Below are positions 42,901-55,969 of a stretch of DNA of 64,000 nt, in pieces. The DNA lies in NCBI RefSeq assembly GCF_033807715.1, contig NC_084587.1, positions 15,791,517-15,855,516 on the forward strand, read 5' to 3'. The position numbers and the translations under genes were made by a program. The notes under the pieces are model-generated. The model did not search any database. It was not told the DNA's origin and saw only the letters and a program-made list of their open reading frames with translations. Every line of letters begins with the position of its first letter. Positions within the stretch are counted from its first letter, which is position 1. Source of the DNA: Cololabis saira. Taxonomy: Eukaryota; Chordata; Actinopteri; Beloniformes; Belonidae.

Positions 42901-44293
42901 ACAGTCGCTACCCCCCTCTCCTTTTACAGATCTGAGAAACTGACAAGTAGAGTCTTGGTTACACCCTGGCTCTGAGGAAAGGAGGAAGAAACCAGCAGAG
43001 AAAGACAGCTAGAGGGAACGGGGGGTAAAAGGGAGGGGTTTTGTGGACACTTGATGTGCTGACAGGACAGCGGTGGTCACACCCAAACTCTGGCGCCTGA
43101 CCTCCAACAACAAACAGAAACACCCTTCCCAACATACACACACATGCAGAATGGACACACGGACACACACAAATAGTATAAGATCATCTTTCCCAGTATT
43201 CCAGCGAAGTATGTATGTTTTTTTTCAGCTCAGCCTGCTGGTCCATGTTAGCAGTTTGTGACTCAGTGGGACAGCTACAGGCCGCCTCTTTCATAACGCG
43301 GGCCTCACTCACACCATGAGCTCCCTTTTACAGAAACCGCAGCACCGTTCGGGTCTTGAACTGTACTTATTTGAGATTTTCAACGCCATTAGACGGCAGG
43401 AGGAAATACTGCAATCCAGTGTAATGCTACTTTATGCATAAAGTGCAATAATTCAGTAATGTGTTTTGACGCTGATTGCTTTCGATTTTTTTACGGTTAT
43501 TTAGAAAATACTGGAAAAACAGGCTTTAAAATGAGTTATTTAACCTTTCATTTCTGAACAAAAGCTAGCTCGCTTGAGGCGACGCCATGCTGTCAATCAA
43601 ACTAATGCAGACACAAAACTACCATTTTATAAAGCATATTACAAGTCTAGTATATTCTTTTGAGAGGGATAAAAAAGGAAAAGGATTCTGGTATCCGGTT
43701 CACCAATTACTCTTATTTCAAAATTAAACAAACTTAACAAATAATATCTTTTTTTCTATTTTTTTTTTTTTTTTTTTACATTTAGCAGATTTATTTATTT
43801 AATCTGAAAGCATTTGGTGGATGGAAACAACTGAAAGCAGAATACAAACACAACAATTGTACTTACATTTTGTAAGAGAATACTTCAATTAGATACAAAT
43901 ATAAGGGGGATGTTTGGAACATTATAAAAGTTTTAACCCTGTTTTCAAAGATTTTCATAAAATAAATAGCAAATATCTAAATCTGTAATTTCTTATTTCC
44001 TTTGAACATTTATCTTATATACACATGTGGAAGAGAAAGTTAGTCAGCATAAGCTGGAAGAGACATTTGAAGGCCTGATTCTGACGGAGAGGATTAAAAT
44101 CACTGATGTGAAACATGGCAGGACGAGACTGATAGAAAGACCAGGCAGTGACGGCTACAGTGAGTGTAATGCTGCAATTACTGCAGTGTTTGTGTGATGT
44201 GTCTTAGTGGTAAATTGTATTGCAGACAAATGGACAGACATGAAAATGCAAGTATGAAAATATTTAGTTTGTAAAGCCAGAATCTCCTTTGAA

Positions 44294-44306
44294 TGACCTT
44301 TGAACC
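44294..44306 (-). promoter_or_regulatory. candidate DR1 nuclear-receptor site
   Basis: TGACCTTTGAACC reads GGTTCAAAGGTCA on the minus strand, one base spacing between AGGTCA-like half sites (HNF4/PPAR type). It lies in repeat-free sequence between klf3 and tbc1d1. A single motif can occur by chance. Confidence 0.25.
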
Positions 44307-46517
44307 CTTTGTTTGGGCTACATAAGAAACTGTCATGTCACCTTGATCAATACATGTACCTAGATTAAGGAGTACCCTCCAGGCTCATCACAGGAGGGAA
44401 GAAAGATAGTAGACACATGCTTTATGGACATGCTTTTAAGAAAATCGGGACATCATTCTATGTGCCAAAGGTAAAAATACACATCCAGGCTTGTATTAGT
44501 GTATGGTGTTGTTCATATAATATATAAGTGTATCAATGATCATGCCATATGTGGCTTGCAAATGCATGAGGGTATAATGCAGAGGCATATAGGTCAAATA
44601 TGATCAAAGTGACATCTTTCCTCTGAAGCTCTGTGGTTACTCCAGCAGGAACATGCCAGATCTCATTCTGCATAGTTTCATAGACACAATGCGCATGATT
44701 AGAACTGCCTGCAGTTCAGCTCTGCTTCCTTGAAAGAACAAAACAGAGCAAACAAAATTCAAGGACTACAGAGCAGGTGAAACGATGCACTCAGCAAGAA
44801 CAAACAAAAATTCGAACACAAAGGGTTTACTTTTTTTTGTTGCTATTTTTGCACAACTTTCCTGCAAAACAACAGAAAAATAATCAGAATGTCGTTTATG
44901 CTGCTCACGAGGAGGTGCTTTGGCTCTTCATCATTCCAGCTTGTGCGTGCAGATCCATAGATAATCATGCACACAAACGCTGCAGAAACAACTATTTGAA
45001 TTTTGTGACAGTGCATTACATTAGCTGCAAGACCAGTGTATGGAAGTTATAATGCACTCCGTCCCACCATTAGCCCCACCCACAAAAACACACACATGCT
45101 TCCTCGTGTACTCTTGGCACTTCTTTCCAAAGACCTGTTGTCTTTTTTTATCTGGTTTTGATTCCGTTTTGTTGACAGATTTCAGGGCAGGTTAAACCCA
45201 CGGTATTTTAATTGGAAACATTAGAAGAGGAACTAAATCTATATTTAAGAAAGAAAAACCACAATTCTGACTTCACGTCAGGGTAGTAGAGATGTTGGAG
45301 ATGAGAGCAATTCATGTGAGGAAATCCACCACCATCGATAAGAGTTAAATCTGTCCTTTAAGCAAGAATGGTCCAAAACGGTCATCAAAAATCATTAGAT
45401 GCTGTTACTGCTGCATAAGAGCGTCGCACCAGATCCTGACAGAGGGGGTTTGCATACGTTTCCTACTCCAAAATAGTTTATCTTAGACCATTTAATTGAG
45501 TTTCTTGGTAATTATAGTATAAGAAATATGTCACCAAACATCCAACAAAGGTCAGCTGTGATCAGTTCCAGTGTAATCAGTAGCCGGTTTCACAGCCAGT
45601 ATCTCTCTGGATTATCCAGGTGCTACAGATAAAACACTCGTGCTTATCAGCCCTTCGCCAGTGGTTTATGATGTGTTACTGACACCGTTTGACCTCTCAC
45701 TCACCACCTCGGTACTTGACGTGCTGTTACAGAGCTTTAAACAGGGCACCTTTGATGTTTACAAAGCTCTTGAATTACTTTTTACAACAGGTTGAAGTGA
45801 GAAATTGATGTTTGCTGTGTAAAGGTTGGCAGATAATGTACCATATAAAGTTACCCATAAGTAAGTATCCGAAATGCCCTGAGTACATGTTCACAAATAC
45901 GAGACAGACTGCAACGCAGAGGTGTGCAAACATCCATGCTCCCATGAGGATGGATCCCATTGATGCTTTTCCTTTATGGTTGTGTGCACAACAAAGAATG
46001 TATAAGAATAACTGAAAAAAAATCCCCTCTGACATCACTTATACGTTTTCAGAAGAGCGCTTTGGAAGCTGGCTGGAAAACGCCCACCTCAGTTATTTGT
46101 TAGCTGTTTTAGCTTGACTGGCTTAGCGTATGCTAATCTATAATGCTAATTAATATTACTTCACATTTATTCTGATCAAATTTGTTAACACATCCTGATT
46201 TCAAATGTTGCCACGGAAACAACATCCGTTACAGGTGGAGGTCTGTTTAGACCTGCTCCTGCAGGTCTCAGCTGATCGTAGCTGAGCTCCGTCCAGGATA
46301 GAAGTGCACGTTGGGTCCCAGTGGACGTCCATCATCAGTTCTTGTTTCAGCTCTGATGGGACTCCTGTCAGATGTTGATGTATATTGGTACAGTTAGTCC
46401 TTTGAAGAGGTCATAGTTCCATATTTTCTCAGACGGCAGGTAAACTTGTGGTTCCTGGAGTTTCTAAATTAAAATGGGGGTAGAACCTTACCGGTTATCG
46501 GTTCCTTCTCCTCTGGA

Positions 46518-47259
46518 ACCAGAAGTAGGCTTGCCACCCTTCCCTTGAAATACGGAATATTTACGTAATTGGGAATTAAAAGTTGCGTTCCGTATTGAAC
46601 CAATACAGACATATATTATGCTCTTATTTATTAATGTAATAATATACAGGTGAAGGTCAGAAAATTTTAATATATTGCAAAACTTTATTCGTAGTAAATT
46701 CAACTAAAGGTGAAACAAATGTATTATTTCCCACCACATTCAAAGTGAGATATTTTAAGCCTTTATTTGTTATAATTTTGGTGATTATGGCTCACAGTTT
46801 ATGAAAACCCCAAATAAAAAAAGCTCAAAAGATTAAAATATTTTATGAAATCAATAAACAATTCAATCATCAAAATTATAACAGATAAAGGTTTAACATA
46901 TATTGCTTTGCATGTAATAAGACTATGCAATATATTAGTTTCACCTTTTCAGTTGAAGTATTGAAATAAATTAACTTTTACACCATATACACCATATATT
47001 ACACCATACTTTTACACAAACATAGCATAGGAGGATATTTCAGTTGCTATATGGTCGGCTGTCTGTACAGTCATGCAAGTTCAATGCTATTAAAGCACTT
47101 TAAACTTGAAATCAAAGCATTTTGTTTTTTTCGCATAAAATATATATATTTCTATGCAGTTTAGAAGTTTTGGGGATGTCCCTTTTTTTGGCGTCTGCGC
47201 TGGTGAAATCGGGGCGTCCCTTATTTCTATTTCTGAAAGGTGGCAACCCTAACCAGAAG
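46518..47259. mobile_element. hAT-type MITE with exact 8-bp duplication and nested MITE
   Basis: The element 46526-47251 starts TAGGCTTGCCACCCTTCCCT and ends AGGTGGCAACCCTA, with ACCAGAAG on both sides (46518-46525, 47252-47259). A second MITE starting ACAGGTGAAGGTCAG, after TA at 46645, lies inside to about 46985. Confidence 0.88.
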
Positions 47260-48460
47260 CGGTTTGTGTTTGGGAAGCAGATACTCTCTCTACCTCAAAC
47301 ATTAAGCTTAAAACCTTCCTTTTTGATAAAGCTTATAGTTAGGGATGGCTCAGGTGCCCTGAAACATCCCATATACTAGACTGCGTTGCAGCTCCTCCCT
47401 CTATTAATGACACTATTGTTGGTGTTATCAACCTTTGTTCCTTATTCCTAACTGGTGGTCCTGATCTATTGTTGTTGCTGTTGTCTTCTCTTTCCTGTCC
47501 TCTCAACCGCCAACCCGTCCAGGCGGAGGGCTGTCATCCTGAGTCTGATTCTGCCAGAGGTTTAAAAGGGGAGATAAAGGGGAGTTTTTCCTTTCCACAG
47601 TCGCCTGGTGTTTGCTCACGATGGGGGATTGTATTACCTCACTATAAGGCGCACTTAAAACCCTTACATTTTTCTCAAAAATCGAACCAATTTAATGTGG
47701 TACACTGCGCTCAAAAATCTGTTAACATGTTTTAGTACGACTTTGGTAAGCAACGAAGCCACTTTGCCTTTGATTGATTGATTGTTGGACCACTCAGCTG
47801 ACACATTAAAGTCAGTCCTTGATTGGATACGGGTCGCAACGTCAGACAACGTTAGATAACTTATGTCGTGGTGGCAAGCAACCATCATTTAGTCCATGTT
47901 ACCTTACTATAATTAGCTTACTATAATAAGACTTCAAGTCAATGTCAGGTTTTTAGCGCCTAACCCAATTTTCAAATCTATATCATAATCCAGTTATAAT
48001 CCAATGTTGGAATACAACGTTGTTCCAACCACGTTGTATCCAATCAGATAACAGGATGTAGTACTACGCTTACCTCCGCCACTTTTTATTGGTGGATTTG
48101 TGGAAGATGAATGATTTAAAATGTGAGTGTATTTTTCTGTTTTAGGTACATCTGAATAATATTCTGAGTTGTTGTGAATGAGCTGAATAATGTTCAACTT
48201 ACGAGACTGTTTGGTTTCGCTTTATATTTGTTTTATCATGCACCTTATAACCCAGTGCCTTATGTATGAAAATAGACCCATTCATTGATATTGCACCTTA
48301 AAATGCGGTGCACCTAATGGTCCACAAAATACGGTAATTATTATTGTATTTTTTTGGCTTTGCATTTATTGCATTTGCATTAATTGGACTAATTTGTATT
48401 TTTGCAATGCTTTGAGATGACATTTGTTGTGATTCTGCTATATAAATAAAGCTGAATTGA
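47255..48460 (+). mobile_element. L2-like LINE 3' region, split by a later insert
   Basis: The 5' piece (to about 47640) has GTCATCCTGAGTCTGATTCT and GGGGAGTTTTTCCTTTCCAC. The 3' piece (about 48340-48460) has TTTGAGATGACATTTGTTG and TATATAAATAAAGCTGAATT. They read through as one teleost LINE 3' untranslated region. Confidence 0.7.
47641..48336. mobile_element. 'ACTATAAGGCGCAC' Tc1/mariner-like MITE inside the LINE
   Basis: The left end ACTATAAGGCGCACTTAAAA and the right end GGTGCACCTAATGGTCCACA, then AAATACGGTA, are the termini of a common fish MITE. The outermost 12 or so bases are missing on the left. Confidence 0.7.
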
Positions 48461-49340
48461 ATAGTTGACTTGGAAAGGTCCTGAAATGATCTGAGGCGAG
48501 AGTCAGTTGACCAGATGAGTTTATCTGGTGTCCTTTGGTTAGCCAGCGCCCAAGTAAAACATTAGAGAAGATTTCTAAGCTTAAAGCAGTCACAGCTGTT
48601 TTAAAATAAAAATGACCATGCTTTATGTGGTCTTAATATGCAGCTCTGAAGTCAAGTGAAGGAAGAGTTGACAGCAATCCATTGGCTAAGCCAGCTGTCA
48701 ATCAAAAGACTACACCTCTAGTCATACATAAAATTGTGCTTTCAATTTTATCTTATGAGGCGTAAAAAAAACATCACCTCTGGTAGTTGCCATGGAAGTT
48801 AAATCTAGCTGTGGAGACACAAACTATTCCTGCAGCAGTCTTTATTTCTGCCGTAAAATTAGACAAATTCAAATATATGTCAGTGGAGATTGACTCACTT
48901 TTGAAGCCAGCCCCTAGTGGTCATTTGAGGAACTGCTCTTTGTTGGTGTCAACTCAGCAAGCCAGATGTTGCCCCTTGGACACAACGCTTAGTCACTAAA
49001 GGTTTGGCAGCAGCATTATATAAAATATAAAGGACCAAGACAAAATATTTTGATCTACTACTACGGACTACTATCTGAAAAATATTAAACAGGTAAAATT
49101 CTAACGCATGACTATCAGACCACCTGCCTCTCCACTACCTGTTTCAAGTCATTCGTACGAACCTTGGGTTCTTCAGGGTCAGCCATTGTTGCCAGTCTCT
49201 AAATGGTTGAAATGGAACAAAAATCACTCAACTAATGTTAGCAAATGACACCAACCATCTGGTTCAGATGTTTGAATCACAGCTGGTTAAAAATCCAAAT
49301 TAAAGAAGTAAAAGCCTTACCGGTAGTTAAAAACAACAAC

Positions 49341-50165
49341 CTGGTGGGGTGAGCGGGGCGCTATTTACAGAGGTTGTTGCCCTCGTGCAGGGAGAGGCGC
49401 CGCAACAGGGCCGGCAAACCCAGGCAATTACCAAGGGCCCCGAGCTGAAGGGAGCCCCGGGGGACGGCTGACTTCAACAACAGAACAAAATAATAGAACT
49501 GCTTTAGACGCTGCAACAACAACACATCAGAAAAGCACGGGGCCCTTTCCAAGTTGTCACTGGCTAGTTGATAGTAGGGGGCCCCGACAGACGGCTGATA
49601 TCGCTCCATATCAGTGACACAACTTGAAATCCCCGTAGACACTGCAATGACAGTCAGGAATCTCCCTAATGGGGCCCACTTACTATCTACGTGCAGCAAT
49701 ATGGATTCACAATTTGAATTAATGAAGCAAAAATATCCCTCTGTGCACACAAAAAGAAAAAAAATGGAACGATGAAAGAATGAAAAGAAAAAAGGTCAGT
49801 CGTAATAATGTATAAGCAATGCATGTTATATTATAAAAAAAAGTATTGCTTCCACTTTATCCCAAACTCCCAGTCATCCACCAAGCAAGTTTACTGCACA
49901 TTAAAGTCTGTGTACTCAGCCATTTTCTTCTAAACACATTCATAGCTACATAATAAGTTAGTGTGTATGCAAAGTTTTTTATTATTTATGTGATATATTA
50001 ATTGTTTAATAAAAGATTTTATTACTGATCTGTGGTCCTGGACTTTATTCATCATGATTCTGGGGGGGCCCCATGGTCTCTCCTGCCCAGGGCCCCCAGG
50101 GGGTCTACAAACACCCCTGCATGCAGGCAGCGCAGGTTTGAATCCCAACCTACTTCGAAAAAAGG
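49341..50165 (+). mobile_element. SINE split by a hAT-like element
   Basis: The left SINE piece (49341-49391) has GCTATTTACAGAGGTTGTTG and CCTCGTGCAGG. The right piece (50120-50165) has CATGCAGGCAGCGCAGGTTT and GAATCCC. Between them lies an element starting CAGGGCCGGCAAACCC (49406) and ending ACACCCCTG (50119). Confidence 0.65.
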
Positions 50166-50709
50166 CCACTAGTGCCAAAAACAGTTAAAAAAAAACAACA
50201 ACTCAGCAGACTGCAACATCAAGTTCAACAGAGAGGATGTGAAAAATGACAAGCTGCTAATTTTTTCTTCCTTTGACTGCGCTGTGTGTATCGAGAAGGG
50301 CAGAGGTTTCAACTCTGAGGTACACCGGAAACGAGTACTACACACAGACCAGAATCTGCTTTTTGATTCACGCTACTGACTTTGAGGCATTTTGAAAGCC
50401 TCAAAGAGATGGGGGATCTTTTCCTGAAGTCAGGTGTGGTGATTACGACATGGGAAAAAAAAGAAAAAACAAGATTAAACAGTTAAGATGGCTTCAGATG
50501 TCAACTATCCAACACACAGTAACAGTTACAGTTCTTGATTCTCATCTTCAGGTGGCTTCATGCCCAATTTTATTCAGTTTCATGTGACTGGAACCAACAC
50601 ACTGACCAGGTAAACATTTTAAACCCCAATACTCCACAGTAGAGATGGCTAGACCAGTTACAAGGGTGACTTGAATGCCCCAGTAACGGTTTATACATTC
50701 AAAACCCCT

Positions 50710-51111
50710 GTTACAACCAAAAACGTAATAACGGCCAATAACGTAATAACTACCAACAATGTAATAATTTTGGCCATTTCAAATGTAATAAAGCCAATAG
50801 TGTAATAATGTGCCAATAATGTAATAAAACTTTTGAGCCAATAACGTAATAACTTTTTGCCGATAATGTAATAAGGCATTACATTATTGGCTGGTTATTA
50901 CGTTATTGGCCTGGTATTAAAAAAAAACCTTTCATAATGTAATGCCTTATTACATTATCGGCAAAAAGTTATTACGTTATTGACTCAAAAGTTTTATTAC
51001 ATTATTGGCACATTATTACACTATTGGCTTTATTACATTTGAAATGGCCAAAATTATTACATTATTGGCAGTTATTACGTTATTGGCCATTATTACATTT
51101 TTGGTTGTAAC
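50710..51111. mobile_element. palindromic MITE with GTAATA motif array, element 2
   Basis: Terminal repeat GTTACAACCAAAAA and its complement, with nearly perfect arms. GTAATA occurs at 50725, 50743, 50761, 50785, 50802, 50821, 50846 and 50868 and is mirrored as TATTAC in the right arm. ACCCC flanks both ends, a possible 5-bp duplication. It shares the CCGATAATGTAATA core with 20093-20682. Confidence 0.85.
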
Positions 51112-53452
51112 AACCCCCAACCAGTGGAGAGGTCTTCTAGATGAGAGGTGAAAGTTCTTCGACAATAAAGCTTTCAACATTTAGTTATGAAACACTTTTA
51201 CAAAAGCATCAATGCATTAAAAATGAAAAGATATAATCTTACAGTACCATGTTCCAGAACAACCAGTTCATCTGGAGCATCCAGTAGAGCCAAGATAAGG
51301 AACTCAAACATAACCCCCCTCTGAAAAACATTCATACCGAAACCGAACAAATTGGCAACAGATCATGGATGGACACCACCTCAGGTTATGCTTCAACAGG
51401 GGTAGTAGGAGTAGTAGTGGTATGGGAAACAATCATGGAAAAATGAGCCAGGGAGACCTTTTAGGTTGAAGATGGATTGAAAATCAACTGCCATCCCTTC
51501 TGCCAGTTTCTAGAGGACATTGGCGGTTTCTCAAAAGTGAGAATGTGAGGGAAAACACAACATGAACATTGTTATCAAGGTGCTTAACTACAGTGTAGCT
51601 GCTGTAGGATCATTGTATCCTCAGCTTTCGAAAAAGAAAAATGAAAAAAAGCGTATCCTCTGGTCTGCTTTGTAAGTGTATGGGTTACTAAGAGGATACA
51701 GGCATGTGCTGAAGCTGAGCGCAGGGCAGGGCTGAGGTGAAGTGTGGAAGCGCAAACAGATGCCAAGTTAAACAAAACTAAGCTCGGAGCGATGGCACAA
51801 GCCTGCTCGGTCTGGCAGAGAGACACACACTCTCTGTACACACCAGTTCAATGCTGACATACAATGAAGGCAGCACTCCAGACGGTGGGTGATGCCGAAC
51901 GCTCTTATCTCATTCAGCCAGAACAGGAGGTATATCTGTCAACAGACGCCGAGTTTCAACCACAGCCATGAAGAACTAACAACCGAGCAGGCGCAACGTT
52001 TGTGGTTTCTCCAGTCTGCTAACAGCAGGAGCCATGGCACAGCAGGTGCACTCCAACGCCAATGCTAGGATGTTACAACACGGTGTGATTAATGACTTAC
52101 AGGCAAGAGATCACAAAAAGATTAGCCACATCAAGCCTGGATTACGTTGCTGCTGGTAGTCCGCGGGGTGGGGCCACATTTTGGCAGTCACCGCAGTTGG
52201 GTGTGTCTGGCTCCTGGATGTTCACTACAGGACTTGGCTGTCCTCGTTGCTGCTTAATGGAAAACTCTGTTCAGCTTCTGTTTATTCTAGATGAAGTCAG
52301 GCGCTGCAGCGTGGGTTACAGTATTTTTTTTTAATTATGCGACGCTCTCGTTGATCCTCGATGAAATGTCTTAAAAGCTCACACAGCAGCAGGTTAAATA
52401 TCATCTGTAGGCCAGATGGAAGGAGTATTGGCATTGCTTTTTAAATTTCATGCAATTTTCTTTTTCCTTGTAACGGCAATTATGCAGGAATTGTGGAGCC
52501 GTAGAGAAAAAAATGACTATAGATATAAAAAGATGTTGGGTTGGATGACACAAATCAGTTAAAAAGCGTTGAAGTTGCAATAATATTGTGCAACAGAAGC
52601 TGAACTGGTCAATCCAGCAAGTTTGACACAGTTAGAAACGACAGGGATTGTGGAAAAGAGGCAAAGAAGAGAGTGCGTGAAGATTGGAGCAGGTGAAGAA
52701 TGAATACACGGGGAGGTGGTTGGAGGAACACCAAAGAAAAGACGTCTGGATGTTGTGACAGAGGATGTTCAGCTGGTTAATGTAACAGAAGAAGATGCAG
52801 AAGACAGACAGTGCTAAATTATCAAATACGTTTTAAAGAAGACATATTATACTTTTATTTCCACAACTTGTTATATATTTTCTATAATCTTCATAAAATG
52901 TCATTCTTTCCAACCATAAATGTACAGCTCTATTCATAGCAGCTAGTTTGATAAAGTGGAGTGAATCACTTTTCGGTAGCATGAGCCTTTATGATTGAGA
53001 TCTATCCCACAGCTTAAAATATTGGATACTAATGACACTCAATAAGCCGTGAAACATGTATGAGCGGGCTTTTGATCCTGGTTTTATCCTTAAAAGACTT
53101 CCTGCCGCCCATGGACTTCAAGACCTGAAGCTGTTTTTGGAGACAATCTTATCATGAGTCTTGCGTTGAACTGGCCCAAAACATGTAAGATGTAATTCCT
53201 CCACTTCACGTCCAGTCAATAAACCCTGGGTTAAGCTTCCTAGGCAACGTGGCTACGCTCAGTACGAAGAAAGGAAGCTTCGAAACTGCTCAGCAGCGAG
53301 ACTTAATGCTTCATCCATTGTTTTTTTTACAGTCTGTACCAGACCCATTTCACGAGAGATAACTTTCCTAAAGGGAGTGGGTGTGGCCCGCTTGGCTTTA
53401 TCTAAAGGAGATAAATTGTACATAAAACTACATTTCTGGGTTTAAGAGCAAA
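51112..53452. other. intergenic stretch, mostly unrecognised
   Basis: AAAGAAGACATATTATACTT near 52836 resembles a teleost MITE terminus, but no partner end is seen. No coding region is supported. Confidence 0.4.
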
Positions 53453-53820
53453 TACAGGACTGTCTCAGAAAATTTGAATATTGTGATAAAGTTCTTTATT
53501 TTCTGTAATGCAATTAAAAAAACAAAAATGTCATACATTCTGGATTCATTACAAATCAACTGAAATATTGCAAGCCTTATATTATTTTAATATTGCTGAT
53601 TATGGTTTACAGTTTAAGATTAAGATTCCCAGAATATTCTAATTTTTTTAGATAGGATATTTGAGTTTTCTTAAGCTGTAAACCATGATCAGCAATATTA
53701 AAATAATAAAAGGCTTGCAATATTTCAGTTGATTTGTAATGAATCCAGAATATGTCTTTTTTTTTTTGTAATTGCATTACAGAAAATCACAATATTCTAA
53801 TTTTCTGAGACAGTCCTGTA
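53453..53820. mobile_element. palindromic Tc1/mariner-type MITE, copy 2
   Basis: Nearly identical to the copy at 9554-9924, flanked by TA at both ends, with a deletion in the right arm near 53790. The high similarity of the copies suggests relatively recent spread. Confidence 0.85.
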
Positions 53821-54156
53821 TTTTGGGTGTCTGGCCAGCCAACCAACTCAAAAGCCCTCAACACTACTCTGTCGCTTAGTCTGGGTCTGTAAATGTCCTC
53901 CAGTGAGCAGTTCAAATCTGCCAGGCTACCAGGGTACGGAGATATCACACACCGGCATCAGCCGGCCACCACCCTGGCTCACATCAGTCAACACTCGCTG
54001 CTCCCCTGAAGAGCCGAGCTCAAAGCTGCAACACTGAAGGGTGCAGTCGAGATTAGCCATCGACTCCACCCTCCAAAATTGGCTGCCATCAACAGATGTG
54101 CACAGATGTGTTGAAATATCTCAGCTATTTTGACCACAGCACGTCACAGATATGTA

Positions 54157-54916
54157 ATGAAGACTAGTCCTGTCAAGCGATTAAAAACATTTAGCAATTA
54201 AGATCTGTAATTAAGTAATCTAATTAATCTTTTTTTAATCTCACCTAAAAAATGCTGAGAAAAAGCCCTCAATTTAAGGTGTTTTTCTTTAAATTCATTG
54301 CATTATTGTCGCAGATCAAAAGACTGTTATATAACAACAAAAAAAGTGGCTTTATAAGGCAATTTATTTATTTTTAACAGACTTGGAACAGATACAGTCC
54401 TAGCCATTTACAGCCACTTGGCAAGAACATTCGCCATCCTCTCTGTCGCAGGCGTGCGCATGCGCAGGCTGCTCTCCTCGAGTCTAGTTTGGTGAAGAGC
54501 GTTGCCGTGGTAACATCGTTGCTGCTAATGTTAGCTGTGGCTGCGCTCCCGACAGGGTGCTTTGCGTATATGTGGCTAAACTTGCGCTACTTCGTTGCTC
54601 AGCAAAGTCCTTTCCACAAAGAACAAATTTCACTCTACCTTTATCAAAGAGATATCAATGGGATCCTACCAGCGTCTGCTAGACACGCCCACACGCAGTG
54701 ACAGCCAATCAGTGTCCACTTCAAGGTGTGACGTACCAGTGTTTTCAGCCCACAACTCAAGCACAAACAGATTTCAAAATAAAGGCAACTCACTAACAGA
54801 AAAAGTAAAGTTAGAGATTAAAAAATAGACAAAGCGATTAAAAAACATAACGCGCTTAATATGCCCGTAATAAATAATCGCAATTAACGCTCTAATTTGT
54901 GACCCCTAATTAAGAC
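54157..54916. mobile_element. hAT-type MITE, 'GTCAAGCGATTAA' family
   Basis: The element 54165-54908 starts TAGTCCTGTCAAGCGATTAA and ends CGCTCTAATTTGTGACCCCTA in decayed form. Flanks ATGAAGAC and ATTAAGAC match at 7 of 8. The small frame near 54489 is part of the element. Confidence 0.8.
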
Positions 54917-54986
54917 ATTAGTCAACCTTTAAATAAATGTGCAGAATATGTCTAGACATTTTATGTTCCCTCAACAGTGATGTGTA

Positions 54987-55527
54987 CGGAAGAGTATTAG
55001 GGCCAGGCAGGAGAAAAATAAAAATAATATTTTAGAGGAAGATTTTTTTTTCATTGTGCACTTCGAGAAAAAAAGTTGAAATGTCGAGAAAAAAGTCGAA
55101 ATGTCGAGATTAATGTTGAAGTACAATTTCGAGAAAAAAGTCGAAATGTTGAGGAAAAAGTCAAAATGTCGGGATTAATGTTGAAGTACAATTTCGAGAA
55201 AAAAGTCAAAATGTCGAGAATAAAGTTGAAGTAAAATTTCGAGAAAACAGTCGAAATGTTGAGAAAAAAGTTGAAATGTCGAGATAAAGTTGAAGTACAA
55301 TTTCGAGAAAATAGTCGAAATGTTGAGAAAAGTCGAAATGTTGAGAAAAGACGAAATGTTGAGAAAAAAGTCAAAATGTCGACGTTATTCACGAAATTTT
55401 GACTTTATTCTTGAAATTTTATTTCAACATTAATCTCGACATTTCGACTTTTTTCTCGAAGTGCACAATAAAAAAAATCTTCCCCTCTCAAATATTTTTT
55501 CTACTCCATGGCCCTAATACTCTTCCG
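54987..55527. mobile_element. TA-flanked MITE with internal TCGAGAAAAAAGTCGAAATG tandem array
   Basis: TA precedes CGGAAGAGTATTAGGGCC and follows GGCCCTAATACTCTTCCG. Subterminal arms of about 90 bp pair (GTGCACTTCGAG with CTCGAAGTGCAC). The centre holds about 15 variants of an 18-22 bp unit. The repetitive minus-strand frame (FSTFRLFS repeated) is a by-product. Confidence 0.88.
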
Positions 55528-55969
55528 TAGATGTGGATGAACTTAAAAAAAAAGAAAGTTTATTGGCATGCTGGTGGGTTAAAGGTGACTTAAACTTAAA
55601 GGTGCAATGAACCTATGTTTCACAGAAATGTTCACTACTGTAGTGTGTTGACACACAAACAGCTCCATGAGAACTTCTGATTGGCGTGTTTATATCTTTC
55701 CAAGTTTCCGCTTCTGGCTCTTCATCTGTTGTGTAAATACACTTAGAGTTAATGCTTACTACTAGAGTCAAACGTGCCCTGGCACGTCTTTTCCTCCACT
55801 CCAGGACCAGTGCCTGGAAACACAGGCCATAGGTCCACGCGCCAAACCCACAGCATTCAAACTGAGGGACACGTTGAGACAACGGGCATTACGATCTTAG
55901 TGTTACACCTGACCGTCTGCAGGCAAAAACAACACAGACACCAGGGTGCTGAAAGAATAGGAATTGTAT

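Larger units (their letters stand above)
42076..46517. other. intergenic stretch, low in repeats
   Basis: It contains only a CA tract (42857), a T-run (43750-43778) and the DR1 motif. No coding region is supported. Confidence 0.45.

Noticed and set aside
50720..51110. CRISPR-like regular spacing of short repeats
   Set aside because: The repeats are 6-14 bp, mirrored in two arms and in a vertebrate genome; this is a palindromic MITE.
54489..54701. 70-residue frame with signal-peptide-like start
   Set aside because: It lies wholly inside the hAT MITE 54165-54908.
55051..55392. Minus-strand frame with FSTFRLF repeats
   Set aside because: It is a translation of the MITE's internal tandem array.
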